Below are positions 11,175 through 26,212 of a stretch of 64,000 nucleotides of DNA, piece by piece. Origin of the DNA: Cladobotryum mycophilum (taxonomy: Eukaryota > Ascomycota > Sordariomycetes > Hypocreales > Hypocreaceae); contig CM071590.1 in assembly GCA_036429605.1 (NCBI GenBank), positions 1,674,001 through 1,738,000 on the forward strand, read 5' to 3'. The notes beneath the pieces are model-generated. The model saw only the letters and a list, made by a program, of their open reading frames with translations. It did no database searches and had not been told where the DNA came from. The translations under genes and the position numbers were made by a program. The first letter of the stretch is position 1, and each line of letters begins with the position of its first letter.

Positions 11175-14100
11175 ATGGTCATGATTGATGTCTCAAGGCA
11201 GAGGAGGTCGCTCCTGAGCGATGCGACTGCTTTGGATCATCTGCCTTCCGAATTACTTGAGATTGTAAAAGATCAATCGTCGACGAAACTCTTCGATGCC
11301 ATATCAGAGGCCGCTCTGAACCCGTCACTTACAGAGCCCATCTTCGTTCACTTTGAGGACGTCTTTTCAGACATTTGCGCACGATGGATTCTCAGCGCCG
11401 GAAATGGATCGCGGAGATTACTAGTCGTCTCAGCTATTGCCAGGATTTTACCATTTGCGCCGTATCTTTCAACTTTTCTTCAGTGTCCTGGTAAAAATGG
11501 TGGTGGTGGTGGTGGTGCAGGAGAGCAACCGCCGCCGCTTCATCTGCTTCTACCGCAACTTGATGGCGCCTCTTCAGAATTGGGCCAGGATTCACTGTTG
11601 CAGAGTCTTTTGACGTACTGGAGGCTGTTGAGTTTCGATGTACGGACTTTCAGCTCATTAATTTCGCCGGCTTACATGCAGAGCCTGTTTACACATGAGA
11701 GCAGGGCAGTGAGATATCTTGCGATTCGGCTCTTCTGTCAACTTTTTCACGCCTCTGATCACAAACTTGAGGCGCTCATTGAAGCTCACGTCGGAAATAA
11801 AGATGCCATCATCGCTGACTTTGATGGTGCGCAAGTTGATTATGGGTTTCTCTCTCTACATGAGCGTGCTCGTGCTAAAAAGGTCATCGCATTGCGTCAA
11901 CGAGTGAAGCGAGATAACCAAGATTCTGACAGTCAGCCATGTCCCCAAACTCTCACCCCATATGTCGTCTCATATGGTGAAATAATCCTCCCGCGACCAA
12001 CTGTACCTATAAGCGATCCTTCAAGTTTGGTCATGACGGCGACGACTACCAGGAATCTCGAGCAGCTAGCTGCATCGCTTCGAAACCCTGAGCCGATACT
12101 CCTCCATGGATTGCCGGGAGTCGGCAAGACAGCACTGGTACATGAGATTGCCAAGCAGTTGGGCATGTACTCCAGCATGGTGACTCTGCACTTGAACGAA
12201 CAGACGGATGCGAAGATGCTTATTGGTCTCTATTCGACCGATTCGAAACCCGGGAGCTTCTCATGGCGGCCTGGTGTCCTAACGACGGCAGTGAAGGAGG
12301 GGAGATGGGTTTTGGTGGAGGATCTGGATCGGGCCCCGACTGAAGTTCTGAGCACATTTTTACCCCTTATTGAGCGAAACGAACTATTAATACCGAGCCG
12401 TGGAGAAAGGATACGGGCCGCCAACAGCTTCCGCCTTTTTGCGACGGTAAGGACATCACGAGGGATGAATGGTCGCGAGAATCTCCCAAGCATTGTCGGC
12501 ATGCGCTTCTGGCAGTCATTATATACCGAACCCCAAGTTCAACTCGAACTGGAGGAGGTTGTCTTACAAACATACCCTATCCTTAAGAAATTTCTCCCGG
12601 GTATACTCGCAGTTTATGGCCGACTATCGCGTCTTAGCAGCAACCCAGGCCTCTTATCTCGGGGTCGGTCAATTGTGGATCGACAAATGAGCCTGCGAGA
12701 CCTCCTCAAATGGTGTCGACGACTAAAGGAATGCCTCCTGGCTGCGGGGTCAATAACCGGAGAAGAGCCCATTAGCGAGACAACGCGGGACTGGATGTTT
12801 ATGGAGGCGATTGACTGCTTTGTGGGGAGCTGTCCGGACGAGGAGCTTAGCAAGCAGCTCGTCTACGCCATTGCTGAGGAGATGCATTTGTCCAAAGAAC
12901 GGGCGGATCATTATGTGACTGCCAATATACCCCCTTTGGAAGAGAATGATGTTCAATTTAGCATCGGACGAGTCCAACTCCGCAAGAAGAAACTGAATCG
13001 ATTGCAGAAGTCGAAACGACCATTTGCTAGCACAACTCACGCCAAAAGGCTGTTGGAACAGATTGCTGTGGCTGTCAAGCTTAATGAACCGGTACTCTTG
13101 GTCGGAGAAACCGGTATTGGTAAAACGGCGGTGGTTCAGCAGTTGGCCGAGTCGCTTGGCCATAAGCTCATTGCGGTTAACCTTTCACAGCAGAGCGAGG
13201 TGGGAGATCTTCTAGGTGGCTTCAAGCCGGTCAACGTGCGAAGTCTTGCAATTCCCCTAAAGGAAGAGTTTGAAGACCTGTTCTCCGCGACTGGTATATC
13301 TGCGTCAAAGAACCAAAAGTATCTTGAGCAGGTGGGGAAAACGGTGGCCAAGGGACAGTGGTCAAAACTATGCAAGCTATGGAAAGAAGCGCCAAAGATG
13401 TTCCTGAAGATTGTATCCGAGTTGGAGCGGGCTCACTCGGAACAAGCAGAAGTCAGGAATGGGGATGCACAGCCGACAAAGCGAAGAAAGACACAGTCCA
13501 AGCTTCAAACACTGTTGGAACTGAAACCTCGTTGGGATTTGTTTGCTCGAAACCTGCAGCAGTTTGAGATTCAAATCACAGGGTCAAGCAACTTTGCTTT
13601 CTCTTTTGTTGAGGGTAATTTGGTAAAAGCCGTTCGAAATGGAGATTGGGTTCTGCTGGATGAGATTAATCTTGCTTCGCCAGACACCCTGGAAAGCGTT
13701 GCTGACCTTTTAACTGGACCAAGTGAGACGCCTTCAATATTGCTCTCTGAGACGGGAGAAATTGAGAAGATTGTGGCACATCCAAATTTCCGCATATTCG
13801 GTGCCATGAATCCGGCGACAGATATAGGCAAGAGGGATTTGCCCATTGGCATTAGGTCGCGATTTACTGAGCTCTATGTTAAAAGCCCTGATAAGGACTT
13901 GAAGGACTTGCTCACAATCATCAAGACATATCTCGGCAACGGTAGCAGGCAACATGATCAGGCTGCGGATGATATTGCACGCCTGTATCTCAACACCAAG
14001 CGCATGGCCGAGGAAAGGCGCCTGGTTGATGGAGCAAACGAAGTCCCTCACTTCAGTCTTCGAACGCTCACGCGAGTTCTCAGCTACGTGAACACAATAT

Positions 14101-17100
14101 CACCATCCTATGGCGTACGGCGTGCGTTGTACGAGGGATTCTCTATGGGCTTTTTGACTCTGCTTAATGGGGATTCCGAAAAGATGTTACTGCCACTTAT
14201 TTACCACCATCTGCTGGACAAGCACGGCAACCCGCAAGCCCTCCTCTCGCAACCACCAAAACATCCCGGCGATGGCAGGCAATACGTCAAGTTCCAAAAC
14301 CAGAGCCGAGATAGACAATACTGGCTGTTCCAGGGCGATCAAACTCCTATTGAAAGAGACGACTACATCATCACGCCATATGTTGAAAGAAATCTCCTCA
14401 ATTTGGTTCGAGCAACTTCGACGAGGCGCTTCCCCATCTTGATTCAGGGTCCAACATCCGCCGGAAAGACGAGTATGATTGAGTACTTGGCCAATTTCAC
14501 TGGAAATAAGTTTGTGCGAATCAATAATCACGAACACACGGATCTTCAGGAGTATCTTGGTACATACATTTCAGGGGCGGATGGAAAACTACGTTTCCAG
14601 GAGGGTCTGCTTGTACAGGCAATGCGGCAAGGTCACTGGATCGTCCTGGATGAATTGAATTTGGCGCCAACGGATGTTCTCGAGGCTTTGAATCGTCTTT
14701 TGGATGATAATCGTGAGCTGTTGATTCCAGAGACTCAGGAGGTTGTCAAGCCTCATGAAAACTTTATTCTGTTTGCCACTCAGAATCCTGCTGGACTTTA
14801 CGGAGGCAGAAAGGTGCTATCCAGGGCCTTCCGCAACAGATTCCTTGAGCTGCATTTTGACGATATCCCCGAAGATGAACTCGAGTACATTCTCCAACAA
14901 CGCAGTCGCAATACGTCACCTCCTGATTGTAGACGCATTGTTACCGTTTACAAAGAATTATCTCGACTCCGTCAAACCAGCAGATTGTTTGAGCAAAAGG
15001 ACAGTTTCGCAACACTTCGAGATCTGTTCCGATGGGCTCTAAGAGATGCTGACACGCGTGAAGAGATTGCCGCACATGGCTTCATGTTGCTAGCCGAAAG
15101 AGTTCGAAACGAAGAGGAGAGAATTGCTGTCAAAGAAGTGATTGAAAAGGTTTTCAAAACCAACCTCGACCCTCAGGAACTCTATTCTGCGGACCTTGCG
15201 CCGGAACTGAAGCAGTTTACTCGTCAAACGAACGACCAAGGCGTGGTTTGGACTCATGCTATGAGACGACTGTACGTGTTGGTATCTCGAGCTCTGCGGA
15301 ATAACGAACCTGTGTTGCTGGTCGGTGAGACTGGATGTGGTAAAACGACCGTGGTTCAGCTGTTGGCCGAAGCCCTGAAAAAGGAGTTAAATATCGTCAA
15401 TGCTCACCAAAATACCGAGACAGGAGATCTTATCGGTTCACAGCGCCCTATCCGTAACCGCGGGGCGATTCTTGAAGCTCTGGATATTGATGTTACAGAA
15501 GCCTTGAAAAGACTTGATGTCGATACAACTGGCTCCGCGACAGATAGGCTGGAGAGATACAAATCGATCGACTCATCTATCCTGGACACGCTTCCCCTGG
15601 AGCTGCGAGAGAGGATGGTATCGAACGAAACGAGAAGCAAAGCCTTGTTTGAGTGGTCTGATGGTGCACTCGTGGAGGCCATGCGAAGCGGACACTTCTT
15701 CCTCTTGGATGAAATTTCACTAGCTGATGATTCTGTCTTGGAGCGACTCAACTCTGTTCTTGAACCTCAACGGACCCTTCTCCTCGCCGAAAAGGGTGTC
15801 GATAACTCCTTTGTCAAGGGATCTGATGGTTTCCAGTTCTTTGCAACCATGAACCCTGGAGGCGATTTTGGCAAGAAGGAACTTTCTCCAGCCCTGCGCA
15901 ATCGTTTCACAGAGATTTGGGTACCTCCTTTATCTGGGAGTGATGATATTTACGATATTGTACGAGAGAAGCTCGATAAGAGTGCCAAGGCTCATGTCAA
16001 AGCCATGGTTCAGTTCGCAGCTTGGTTTGGCGAGATTTTCCGGCCCATGGCTACCACCCCCTTTTCCGTTCGAGAAGTTCTCGCCTGGGTTCAGTTCATC
16101 AATGCATTCCCAGAGAGTGATCCTATCATCTCAATCGTTCATGGAGCTGCCGCCATCTTCGTTGACAGTCTTGGTGCCAATCCATCAGCAATTCTGGCCA
16201 CTGATATCAATGCTATCCAGAATCAAAGGCAGGATTGCTTGAACAAGCTCGGAGAACTGCTTGGCCGAGATGTATCTTCGGTATACCAGATGCAGCCCGA
16301 GCTTGCAATGAGTGATAGCTCCTTAACCATTGGCGATTTCAGCACACCGAGGACGCCAGAGGCTTCTAGCGCCTCGGGTTTTGCGTTCCATGCACCAACA
16401 ACGAGACTAAACGCCATGAGAGTAGTTCGAGCTATGCAAACAAGCAAGCCCATCCTGTTAGAAGGTAGTCCGGGTGTTGGCAAGACATCGCTAGTTGTTG
16501 CTTTGGCCCAAGCGTGCGGAAAGCCACTGACAAGGATCAACCTTTCAGACCAAACTGATCTGATGGACCTCTTTGGAACAGATGTGCCAGTTGAGGGTGA
16601 GGAAGCAGGAAATTTTGCTTGGAGAGATGCCCCTTTCCTCCAAGCCATGCAGAAAGGAGAGTGGGTTCTTCTGGATGAGATGAACCTTGCCTCACAATCT
16701 GTTTTGGAAGGTCTCAATGCCTGTCTTGATCATCGTGGAGAGGTGTACATCTCTGAACTTGATCAAGTTTTCAAGCGTCATCCCAACTTCCGTCTCTTCG
16801 CCGCTCAAAATCCTCATCATCAAGGTGGCGGACGTAAAGGTCTCCCAGCCTCCTTTGTCAATCGATTCATCGTTGTATATGCCGATGTCTTCAAGGATGA
16901 TGATCTCAAACTCATCGCGGGCCACAGCTTCCCTCAATTATCCGAGGAAGTCATCAGTTCACTGATTAAATTCGTTTCCCAGATCGACCATCACCTTGCT
17001 GTGGAGAAATCCTTTGGCGCACAGGGAGGTCCATGGGAGTTCAACCTTCGAGATGTGCTCAGATGGCTGAACATGCTAAGCTCTTCTGATCCAGTTCTCC

Positions 17101-20100
17101 AAACTCGGCGTGTTGACGATTTCCTTGATATTGTTGTCAGGCAACGATTCCGCACAGAAAAGGATCGCGCCGAAGTAGACAAGTTATATCGCCAAACCAT
17201 TGGTTCGCAACCTCGCGACCGCCATTTCTACCATGATATCAGCTCTAGATTTGGCCAAGTCGGCCTTGCTCTTCTGGCTAGAGATTTGAATACACAGCCG
17301 GAACGTCTCCCAAACATTGACATAATATCCAGACTCCCCGAGCTCGAGTCCATGATGCTCTGCGTGAAGCAGAACATTCCCTGCATCTTGAGCAGTCCGT
17401 CAGGATATGGCAAGTCTGTGCTTTTGGAGTATGTCGCAGCTCTGGCTGGAAAGCCGCTCGTGGTGTTCCCGATGAATGCAGATATTGATACGATGGACCT
17501 TGTCGGTGGTTTTGAGCAAGCCGACCCCTTGCGAGAGATCAATCAGACTCTCCGAAACTTGCGCGATTTTTTGCAAGTATCTGTGATGTCTCTTGTCCCA
17601 ACACAGGCACCTGACCAGGTTTTGCAATTACTACATCAACTTGACGCATATAACGGAGACAGCGACAATATTGCTGCTATCCGCATATCTATTGAATCCC
17701 TTCTGTCTCAAGTAGCTGAAGACTCAGAGGTTGGAGTTACGCTATCTAAGGCGCTGGTGACTCTTCAGAGCCCTCTTGTACTTGCTAATCCGCGATTTGA
17801 ATGGCTCGATGGTGTAATCGTCAAGGCCTTGGAGACGGGCCAGTGGCTCGTCCTAGACAATGCTAACATGTGCAATGCTTCCGTCTTGGACAGACTGAAT
17901 TCCTTGCTGGAACCTAATGGCTTCCTTAGCATTAACGAGCACTGCGGTCCTAACGGAGAACCTCGTGTTGTCAGGCCTCACCCAGAGTTTCGTATTTTCC
18001 TAACTATGGATCCACGATATGGTGAGCTCTCGCGCGCAATGAGGAATCGTGCCATCGAGATTCACTTGTACACCCCGCCACCGGTTATGGAGCGATGTCT
18101 TGGTAAGGTATCAGATATTGAGAGCAGCCTGCAGAGATATCTCAAGTCCACCGAGCACTCAGAGTCTCTTCTATCCAGCGATGTCTCGGTTGAAGCTTGC
18201 CAAGTGTCCCTAGAGAACCTCTCTGTTGAGGATATCTCCCTCCTGCCGCGGTTTGCGAATATACTTTCAAGTGAGACTAGGTCATACCAGAAATTAGTGC
18301 AAGAGTTTCTTCAATTTTTCCAGTCGCCAGCTGGATCGAACATATTACAAGCTCTCTTTCAGCTGTACTCCAAGCTCCCTGGTGGTAGCTCAGGTTTATC
18401 CAACGCTCAAGTACGTTTCCTCAGTCTATCAGTTAATGAATGATAACTAATTCCATGATAGCCACTTCATACGCTCAATAACTTCACTGTTAGCAATGCA
18501 CTCCCGTACGCAGACGAAGCACGATGGGATGCTATATGCTACGAGACATACCGCCATCTTTATGGAATCCAGCAAACTCTAGACCAACAGCGAAACCAGG
18601 CTCGAGCAGCAAAGCTGATGTCATTAAACAGACTCCAAAGATCTCTCATCAGCGACCGGGTGGCTGCAGTATCCAAAGACTCTACTGTGAGGCTAGCGGC
18701 ATTCGTTTCAGCAGTTTTGAATGCAATGGCAGAATATCTCAATTTTAATCTGCCGTTATTCGACGACTGGGAGGTGAGTAACATTTTCAATCTTCATGTT
18801 TACAACTGGTCACTAACTAGGCCCAGGAACGCACCCATTTTGTTAGAATAATTACCTGCTACCTGGATCGAACCCTTTCATTGTCAACGCAGGGTGATTT
18901 TGATGAGGCTGTCTTCCAAGCTCATCTTGCTCAAGGCACAGCGCTCCTAAAGAAACAGATTGAGGCAGCGGAGCATGATCACAACCGCCAATTCGGATCA
19001 CATATCCTCCAGACATTACATGACGATTTCACCAGTGGATTCAAGCTCACTACTGGTTTGAGCATGGAGCTGTTGTGGAGCGTGCTCAGACCAAGTCCAC
19101 TACCGAATAAATCTGTTTTCGACCGATCTCTTGAACTCGATCGATTGGGTGACAGATTTGATAATCTTCGTTGGAAGGCTGGTGCCTCCATCTCGGATTT
19201 GTCAAAGGCTCAACAAACATTGGAGCAGGCCTACAAGATTGTTAGAGATGGTGTGATCACCGCCGATGGTCTTGTGAAGGACCTAACCGCTGGAATTGAG
19301 TCTCTGGAGGCCCGCATCGGAGATGAGGAAAGCGAACTATTGCCATTTTTCGCTAACGAATTCGAAGCCCTTAGGCAGTTTGCCATGTTACGCTCAATGG
19401 CTTCAAAAAGTGTGACTGAAGGGGCACAGGATCTCTCCATCTTATCCAATGTTCCCACTAAAGCAAGGCTCGTTCTTGCAAGTTCTTTTGGACGGTCAGA
19501 AGCCCTGCAGTCTATGGACTGTTTGGTTCATCAAGGCCGATTCCCATGGGATGGCAAACTTGCAGCTTCATTGTGGCATAAACTACAGACGATGGGAGGC
19601 GTCAGTCTCGGCTCTCTGGCATTGCTCGATATGGAACTGCCTGCTATGGGCCGTCATCTTACTTCTTTGTCTGCTGATCTCGCTACTGATCCACTTAAGA
19701 AGCTGAATAAGATACTTGGGCAGTTGATTGTTGAAGTGTTTGGCGCCCATGGCCAACATCTCAAGACCGCTGCTATCGCAGCATTCAACAACGCAACGCA
19801 ACAATTCGATTCCATATCTAGCTTTGTAGTTTCCGGGCAAGCATCTAGCATACAAGTCTTTAATGATTTCTTACAAGTACTTGAACCCCCTCATCTCCAA
19901 CAAGTTGCCGTGGATCATTTGATCCCCTCTATTGTGGCACTGTTGGCCGCTAAGAAGGACATTGCCCACAGGACATCATTCTCTTCTTTAGCTTGGACTC
20001 ACTTCAGCATTGGTGTTTTAAAGCTCTACGTCCCAGATCGCGTTTTCGATCCCCAACTTCGACCAAAGATGGAGCGAGAATATTTCCTAGAGCTTCAAAC

Positions 20101-23100
20101 CCGCCTCACTGATAAGATTTCAGCCCTTGTTGCGTTCGAAAACCAGTTTACAGGGCAGAGCACGAATGAGCGTATCGAATTGCTCAGCCAGGAGCTTTCT
20201 AGACTAGGACCTTTGCCAGAAGAGGTGCAGCCAGTGTTCAGACCAGAGTTCTCAGAGCTAAGTCGACTTCACGCCGAATTTGCCAACATACTGAAAGCCA
20301 TTACATCACCTGGTCTACAATCGGCGCTCCAGCCAGCATCATCACCATCGGTTGACAAAGAGGGGCTGTCGCTTGTTAGGGAGAATGTCAAGCGACTCCT
20401 TGATCGACTTTCATCTCGATTCGAAGCATATCAAGACATGACTAGACCTGCCGCGAATCTTTTGCAGTGTCTGCTTATTGGATTATCACTGTATGATGCA
20501 GCGAATGCGAAGCACCTATTACCGGCTACAGAAGGTGCTCTTCAAATGATACCATTCTTGGGAGGCTCCTCGTGGGACATTTCGATCGCAAAGTCTGCAG
20601 AGAAAAGTTTCGAGTTTCTCAATCTTATGCATACTGCTGTGGCTGTAGAAGTCGATCGTCTTCCATCGAATGCATGGGAGCCCATATTCGAGTGTTTCCA
20701 TGGCTTTTACGACGACTGGAAGAGGAAGCTTGAAGAGGATCGCAAGGCTGAAGAGGAAAAGACTAGCCTTTATCACTTCCGTGGTTCCTTTGAGGATGAG
20801 GAAGAAATTGATGAGCAGCAGTTCAACGAGCTCTTCCCTTCGTATGACGGCGAGGACCAGGCCGTTCGACTAGGCCCCAAGAGGGATCAAGTCCGCAACA
20901 TGTCATTGAAAGTGGCGCAGGCACACAAGAAGCTATTCTTTGACAAGAGTGATCCTGCCATGGCCATCCAAGAGTTGTGCAAGGCAATGAGCAACCGTAT
21001 TGTTGGCGAGACAAGAGACCATGCAAACATTGACCGTGAACTGAATAGTAAGATGCTTGCTGGCACAATGCTTCTGCTTGACGAGAAACTTGATGGACTT
21101 CAGCCTTCCGCATTGGACAAATCGTATAACTTCTACACAGATGCGAACTTATCAGAGGCTCGTCAACTCGTTACAGTTGTCAACAAGATCAAGGCTAGAT
21201 TTCAGGAATTACAACAGGTGGATGAAATTGGACATATGCAGCCCCTGGCTGATGTTGTGCAGTCCTGCAACAAGGTACTTGAACTCGTTCACGAAGATCC
21301 TCTAGCCATGATTCTGCCCAAGGTTGAGCAGCTTCACGCATTTGTTTATGAATGGCAATTCGGTGGCTGGGCAAGCAAGACTTATGCTGTTCTGCCTCTC
21401 CACAATTCCATCACTGATACGATTATTCGCTGGCGTCGTTTGGAACTATCAACGTGGGCAAACCTATTCGACATGGAGCAGCAGAAATGCCAGGAAGATG
21501 CCTACTCTTGGTGGTTCATAGCCTATCAAGTGGTCATTGCTGCACCCCTCTCCATGGTTGACTCTGAATCAGAACTACGAGAATATGCCATTTCTCTGAT
21601 CAGGACCTTGGAGCAGTACTTTTCAGGCTCCATCGTCGGCCAATTCAGAACTCGTGTTGCCTTGCTGAAGCAGTTCCAAAACCATCTCAAGCTTTTGGTC
21701 AAGGATTATCCAACGCTATCTGTTATTCATGATGCTCTCACAAACTTCGTGGGATACTTTGCGAGATATGAAAAGGAAGCCGATGCGGCTATTCAGAGAG
21801 GACGAACACCGCTTGAGAAGAAAATGAAGGATGTCTTGCTGATGGCTAGCTGGAAGGATACGAACATCAATGCACTACGCGAGAGTGCAAAGAAGTCGCA
21901 TCTGAAGCTTTTCAGAATTGTCAGGAAGTTCCGTAGCATTTTGGGCCAGGAAATGAAGACTCTCATCAGTCAGGGTCTTCCAAATGAAGAACTTTTCCAG
22001 GGCACTCAAAATGGCATTGTCTCTGTCACGGCCAATGTGCCAAAGGAGGCTTTTGCATCTCTAAATCAGGCGCTCCCCGGATGGCTCGATAACCATAAAC
22101 GTCTGGCAAATGTCTCAAAGACTGTGTCTGTTATGCAAAAGGTTTCTGAAAGCCCTGAGCTGACAAGTGGTGCGGCAAAGACGTTGGATGATTTTGTGTC
22201 CAGCTTGGACACCTCGATGGCAGAGCTCCGAAAGGAAACACCCTCGACATTGACGGACGAAAACAAGGAGCAGGTCAAACATCTAAAGACTAGGAAGCGT
22301 AAGCTTTTTGCTGATACGCTACGCGACCTGAGAAACATGGGCTTGCGATACAACTTGGGTCAAGATAAGCTAGCAGAGCAGGAGTCACTATCGATTGTTC
22401 TTGCATCGGTTGCACCGCTCGAGCTCTCTGATGCCGGTGCACTAAAGGACTCGGAGTATTATTTCCATAAAATCCTGGATCTGGTACCAAAGACTAGGCT
22501 TGCTGCACGAGAACATTCAGAGGAGTTGACTGGGGCTGAAGTCGCGCGCAGTATCGGATTTGTCGAGGGTCTGATTCACTTCATACTCTCCCAGAGGAGC
22601 AGTCTTTCAAGCGTTGGAGGCACGTTGAAGTCACTTCAAGAAGTCATTGGCCAATTCCGAGAACTGGGTAATTTTCAAACACTTGGTAACCTGACCTGTC
22701 GAACGGCAAGCAATAACCTCTCTCGTCTGTTGCCTTGGGCTGCTCAGGGGCTCAAATTTGCTATCCAGTTGGTACAAGTTCACGGCAAGTTGGGGCAATT
22801 CGACCACAGTGCACTTGTCCAGAAGCTTCAATCATGGATGAGCAAGGTTGAGTCGCATTCGTCAAAACTCGGTGCCTTTGCCAAGGTCTCACAGCATTTC
22901 ATTGCAGACACGCAGGCTAAGCTGGAACAAGAGATTTCTCAAGACTTACAGTCTCTCCAACAAACAGTAGAGGATGCTATTCAAGAAAACCCAGGCCTGG
23001 CATTTATTCTCCAACAGCTTCGTGTCTGGACCCAAGTATCATTTGAACAGTCGGAGGCACAACCGCCAACGGCAGATCTTGTGAACTTTACTGATGCTGT

Positions 23101-26077
23101 TTCTACGCTTTGTGATACAGCTCTTGTGGCTGTTGAAAGTGCCAGAAAGGCAGGAGCAGGTGTTTTGATAAAAGAAGACGAGGCAGGGTGGCTGAAGAAG
23201 CACAACGACGCGTATTTCGCCATGATCAATCAGCTTCACATGAAGAATGTCGAGAAGAGCATTGAAAAGTGCATGCGTACCCTACAAAAGGTCGACCTCC
23301 AACAGCCACAAAACAGCATAGCTGCAATGAGTACAATTTCTGTTGCATCTCCTATTCTGGACCAATTCTCAGCTCTTTGTCAGCAGTCCATCATGTCAAG
23401 TCTTGACATGCATCGCGCAACAGTGCAAATGGCATACAACATGACCAAGGCATTCACGACCATTGCTTCTCAAGGTTTCTGTACACCTCAGGAGAAATCA
23501 GACGAAAAGTCTGGAGATTCAGGCAAGGTTGAGACCGGCACTGGTCTCGGGGATGGCGAAGGTGCTGAGGACATCAGTAAAGATATCCAGCCCGACGAAG
23601 ATCTCTCAGAACTGGCACAGGAAGCCAACAAGGAAAAGAATGAGGATGTGGAAGATGAAAAGGATGCCGTGGATATGGCTGATGAGGATATGGAGGGAGA
23701 GATGGGCAGTGTCGCCGGAGATGATGACGAGGAAGACGATAAGAAGGGCGATGAGGAAGAAGAGGAAGAAAAGGAGATGGATGAAGAGGCCGGCGATGTT
23801 GATGATCTAGATCCTACGGCTGTCGATGAGAAGATGTGGGATGGCAATGATGACGAAAAGGCAGAGAAGGACCAAAAGGGAGAGAAGGAGAAGGGTCAGA
23901 AGCAGGATGACGAACAGATGGCCACTGAAGGAGAAGCGAAGCCAGAAGATGCCGAGAAAGAGCCCGAAGCTAATCAGGCAGATGAGCCAGAGCCTCAAGC
24001 TGAAGATGCGGGTGATGAGGAAGAAGACGTGCAGGCACAGGAAGAGCTGAATCGACAAGATCAGAATGTGCAAGAAAACGACGCACTGGAGCTCCCGGAG
24101 GATCTTGATATGAATATGGATGAGCCAGAGGATGCGGGCTCAGAGGATGATGATTTGGATCTCATGTCAGATATCGAGGAGGAGAACGAGCAAGAGGAAC
24201 AGCCTAATGCGGCGGAAGCGGATGAGGAAGAGGATATGACTAATGCTAATCAGCAGTTGGAGGAGGAGGCGCCAGCAGATGAAGAGGAGATTACAAGCGA
24301 GCCAGAGGAAGTGGAGGACAAGATCGGAGCTGATGAAATTCAGGATGAGATAGAACCTGAACAAGAGGAGCAAGGCGAGGAGCCGAAGGAGGACGAGGAG
24401 GCTGAGCAGAAACCGCTTCAACGGGATGAAACCAAGGCAGATACCGAAAATGCCGCCCCTAGCGATGTCAAGAGCGCTGGACAAGATCAAAATGCTGATT
24501 CCATGGACTTGGACGACCAGTTCCAGGCCAATGCTGCCGAGCAAGAAGATGGCGAAATGGGAGAGGCTGCAGCTGACCAGGATACAAGCGCCGGCAATAA
24601 GGGCGCTACATCACGATCAAAGGAGCCTGTCAACAAGCCAGAGAAAGACGAGGACGCGCCGGAAGAGGCACGCAACGACCCCTTCAAGAAGCTTGGAGAT
24701 GCTCTCGAGCGATGGCACCGCCAGCAACAAGATATCAAGGATGCCAACCAAGACGATGAAAACCAACCACAGGGAGAAGAGCCTGATGCGGATCAGGGTA
24801 GAAAGGAATTCCAGCACCTGCAGGACGATAACGCGGCCGAAGACACACAAGCACTGGGCACGGCAGACAATGAAGAGGCACAACCGCTGGATGAGTCGAT
24901 GGCGATAGATGAGGAAAAGGAAGACCCGACTAGCCGCTTGATGGACGGGGATAAAGATGAGCCCGAGGATCAGGAGGCTGACCAGATGGATGTCGAGCAA
25001 GCAGAAGATAAGGAGGCGGGTGTTAACGACATGGACAACACTCGCACAGGCGTCCAGACTAGACAAGGCAATTACGACAGGGAATCAACACCGTCTGAGG
25101 AAGAAGCACAGAAAGCTGAGAATGAAGCTGAAGAGGAGGAGATTCAGGATGCTTCAGCACAACTCTCCACGACTCATATCTGGGACGAGCAGCGACCACT
25201 CCGAGACTTTTCAGAGTGCATGCACCAATGGAGCGAGTTCCAAACCAAGTCTCACAGCTTGTCTCTGTCGCTGACATCTCAATTGCGACTGATCCTTACA
25301 CCTTCTCAGTCTACCAAACTGTCTGGATCATTCAGAACGGGAAAGAGGCTCAACATCAAGCGCATCATTCCTTACATTGCGTCGAGCTACAAGCGTGATA
25401 AGATTTGGATGCGGCGCGCCATCCCAACTAAGCGGACGTATCAGATCATGCTCTGCGTGGACGACAGTAAGAGCATGGGCGAATCGTCATCTGGAACGTT
25501 GGCCATGGAGTCACTTGTGATGGTCTCGCGTTCACTTACGATGCTCGAGGCGGGACAGGTCGGCGTCATGGGCTTTGGTGCCGATGTGTTTACGGCGCAC
25601 CAGTTGACTGATCCATTCGCATCAGATGCAGGGGCCAAGGTGTTGCAGAAGTTTAGCTTTTCCCAGGACCGGACAGACGTTGCGCTGCTCATCAGACAGA
25701 CGATTGATACATTCCGTGCGGCTCGGCAGCAATCCAGTGGTGGCTCGGACCTCTGGCAGCTTGCGCTGATACTGTCTGACGGTCTCACGCCTTCTACTAC
25801 GCATGAGCCCATCCGGCGGCTACTTCGTGAAGCGACGGAGGAGCGCATCATGATTGTGTTCATCATCATGGACGACACGGGGAAGAAGAAGGGCAACAGC
25901 GTGCTGGAGCTCAAGGAGGCCAAGTTTATCAAGGACGGGGCGGAGAGTCGGGTGGTGATTGAGCGATACCTGGACACGTTTCCGTTCCAGTACTACCTTA
26001 TTGTGCATAACCTGGAGGAGTTGCCAAGCGCATTGGCGGGCTTGCTGCGGACTTGGTTCGCGGAGGTTAGCTCGTGA
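11175..26077 (+). CDS. MDN1: Midasin, giant AAA+ ATPase of 60S ribosome maturation
   Basis: The CDS is join(11175..18410, 18462..18773, 18821..26077), 4934 aa, close to yeast Rea1/Mdn1. Two tiny introns (51 and 47 bp) lie in phase 0. Six AAA modules are visible through their Walker A loops: GLPGVGKT (residue 312), GETGIGKT (644), GPTSAGKT (1092), GETGCGKT (1384), GSPGVGKT (1764) and the divergent SPSGYGKS (2074). Walker B-type segments such as WVLLDEINLA and WIVLDELNLAP follow. A long alpha-helical linker comes next, then an Asp/Glu-rich tract of about 500 residues (about 4090-4620). The C-terminal MIDAS/VWA domain has its metal site DDSKS near residue 4730, with DRTD and ILSDG further on. 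Midasin uses ATP to pull assembly factors such as Rsa4 and Ytm1 off pre-60S particles in nucleolus and nucleoplasm. A Gly run (ggt repeats near 11497-11517) near residue 110 is a local oddity. Confidence 0.97.
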
Positions 26078-26164
26078 AGTAGGGAGTGTGAAGTAAGGAG
26101 TGAAGTGAAGGGGGGGATGGGGTGACACGAGATCAAGCGGCGGGCCGTCTAGTCTTGTTTCTTC

Positions 26165-26212
26165 CTCTTCTCTCTCCTCTCCTCTCCTCTCCTCCCCTCT
26201 CCTCCCCTTTTG
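26165..26212. repeat. Pyrimidine (tctcc)-type simple repeat
   Basis: This is an imperfect run of tctcc/tctcct units in the 3' flank of midasin. It is simple-sequence DNA without coding content. Confidence 0.8.

Noticed and set aside
23488..25066. Long minus-strand and +2/+3 open frames across the midasin acidic region
   Set aside because: They are mirror images of the Asp/Glu-rich repeat coding (Ser/Leu/Phe-rich on the other strand) inside a secure midasin exon.
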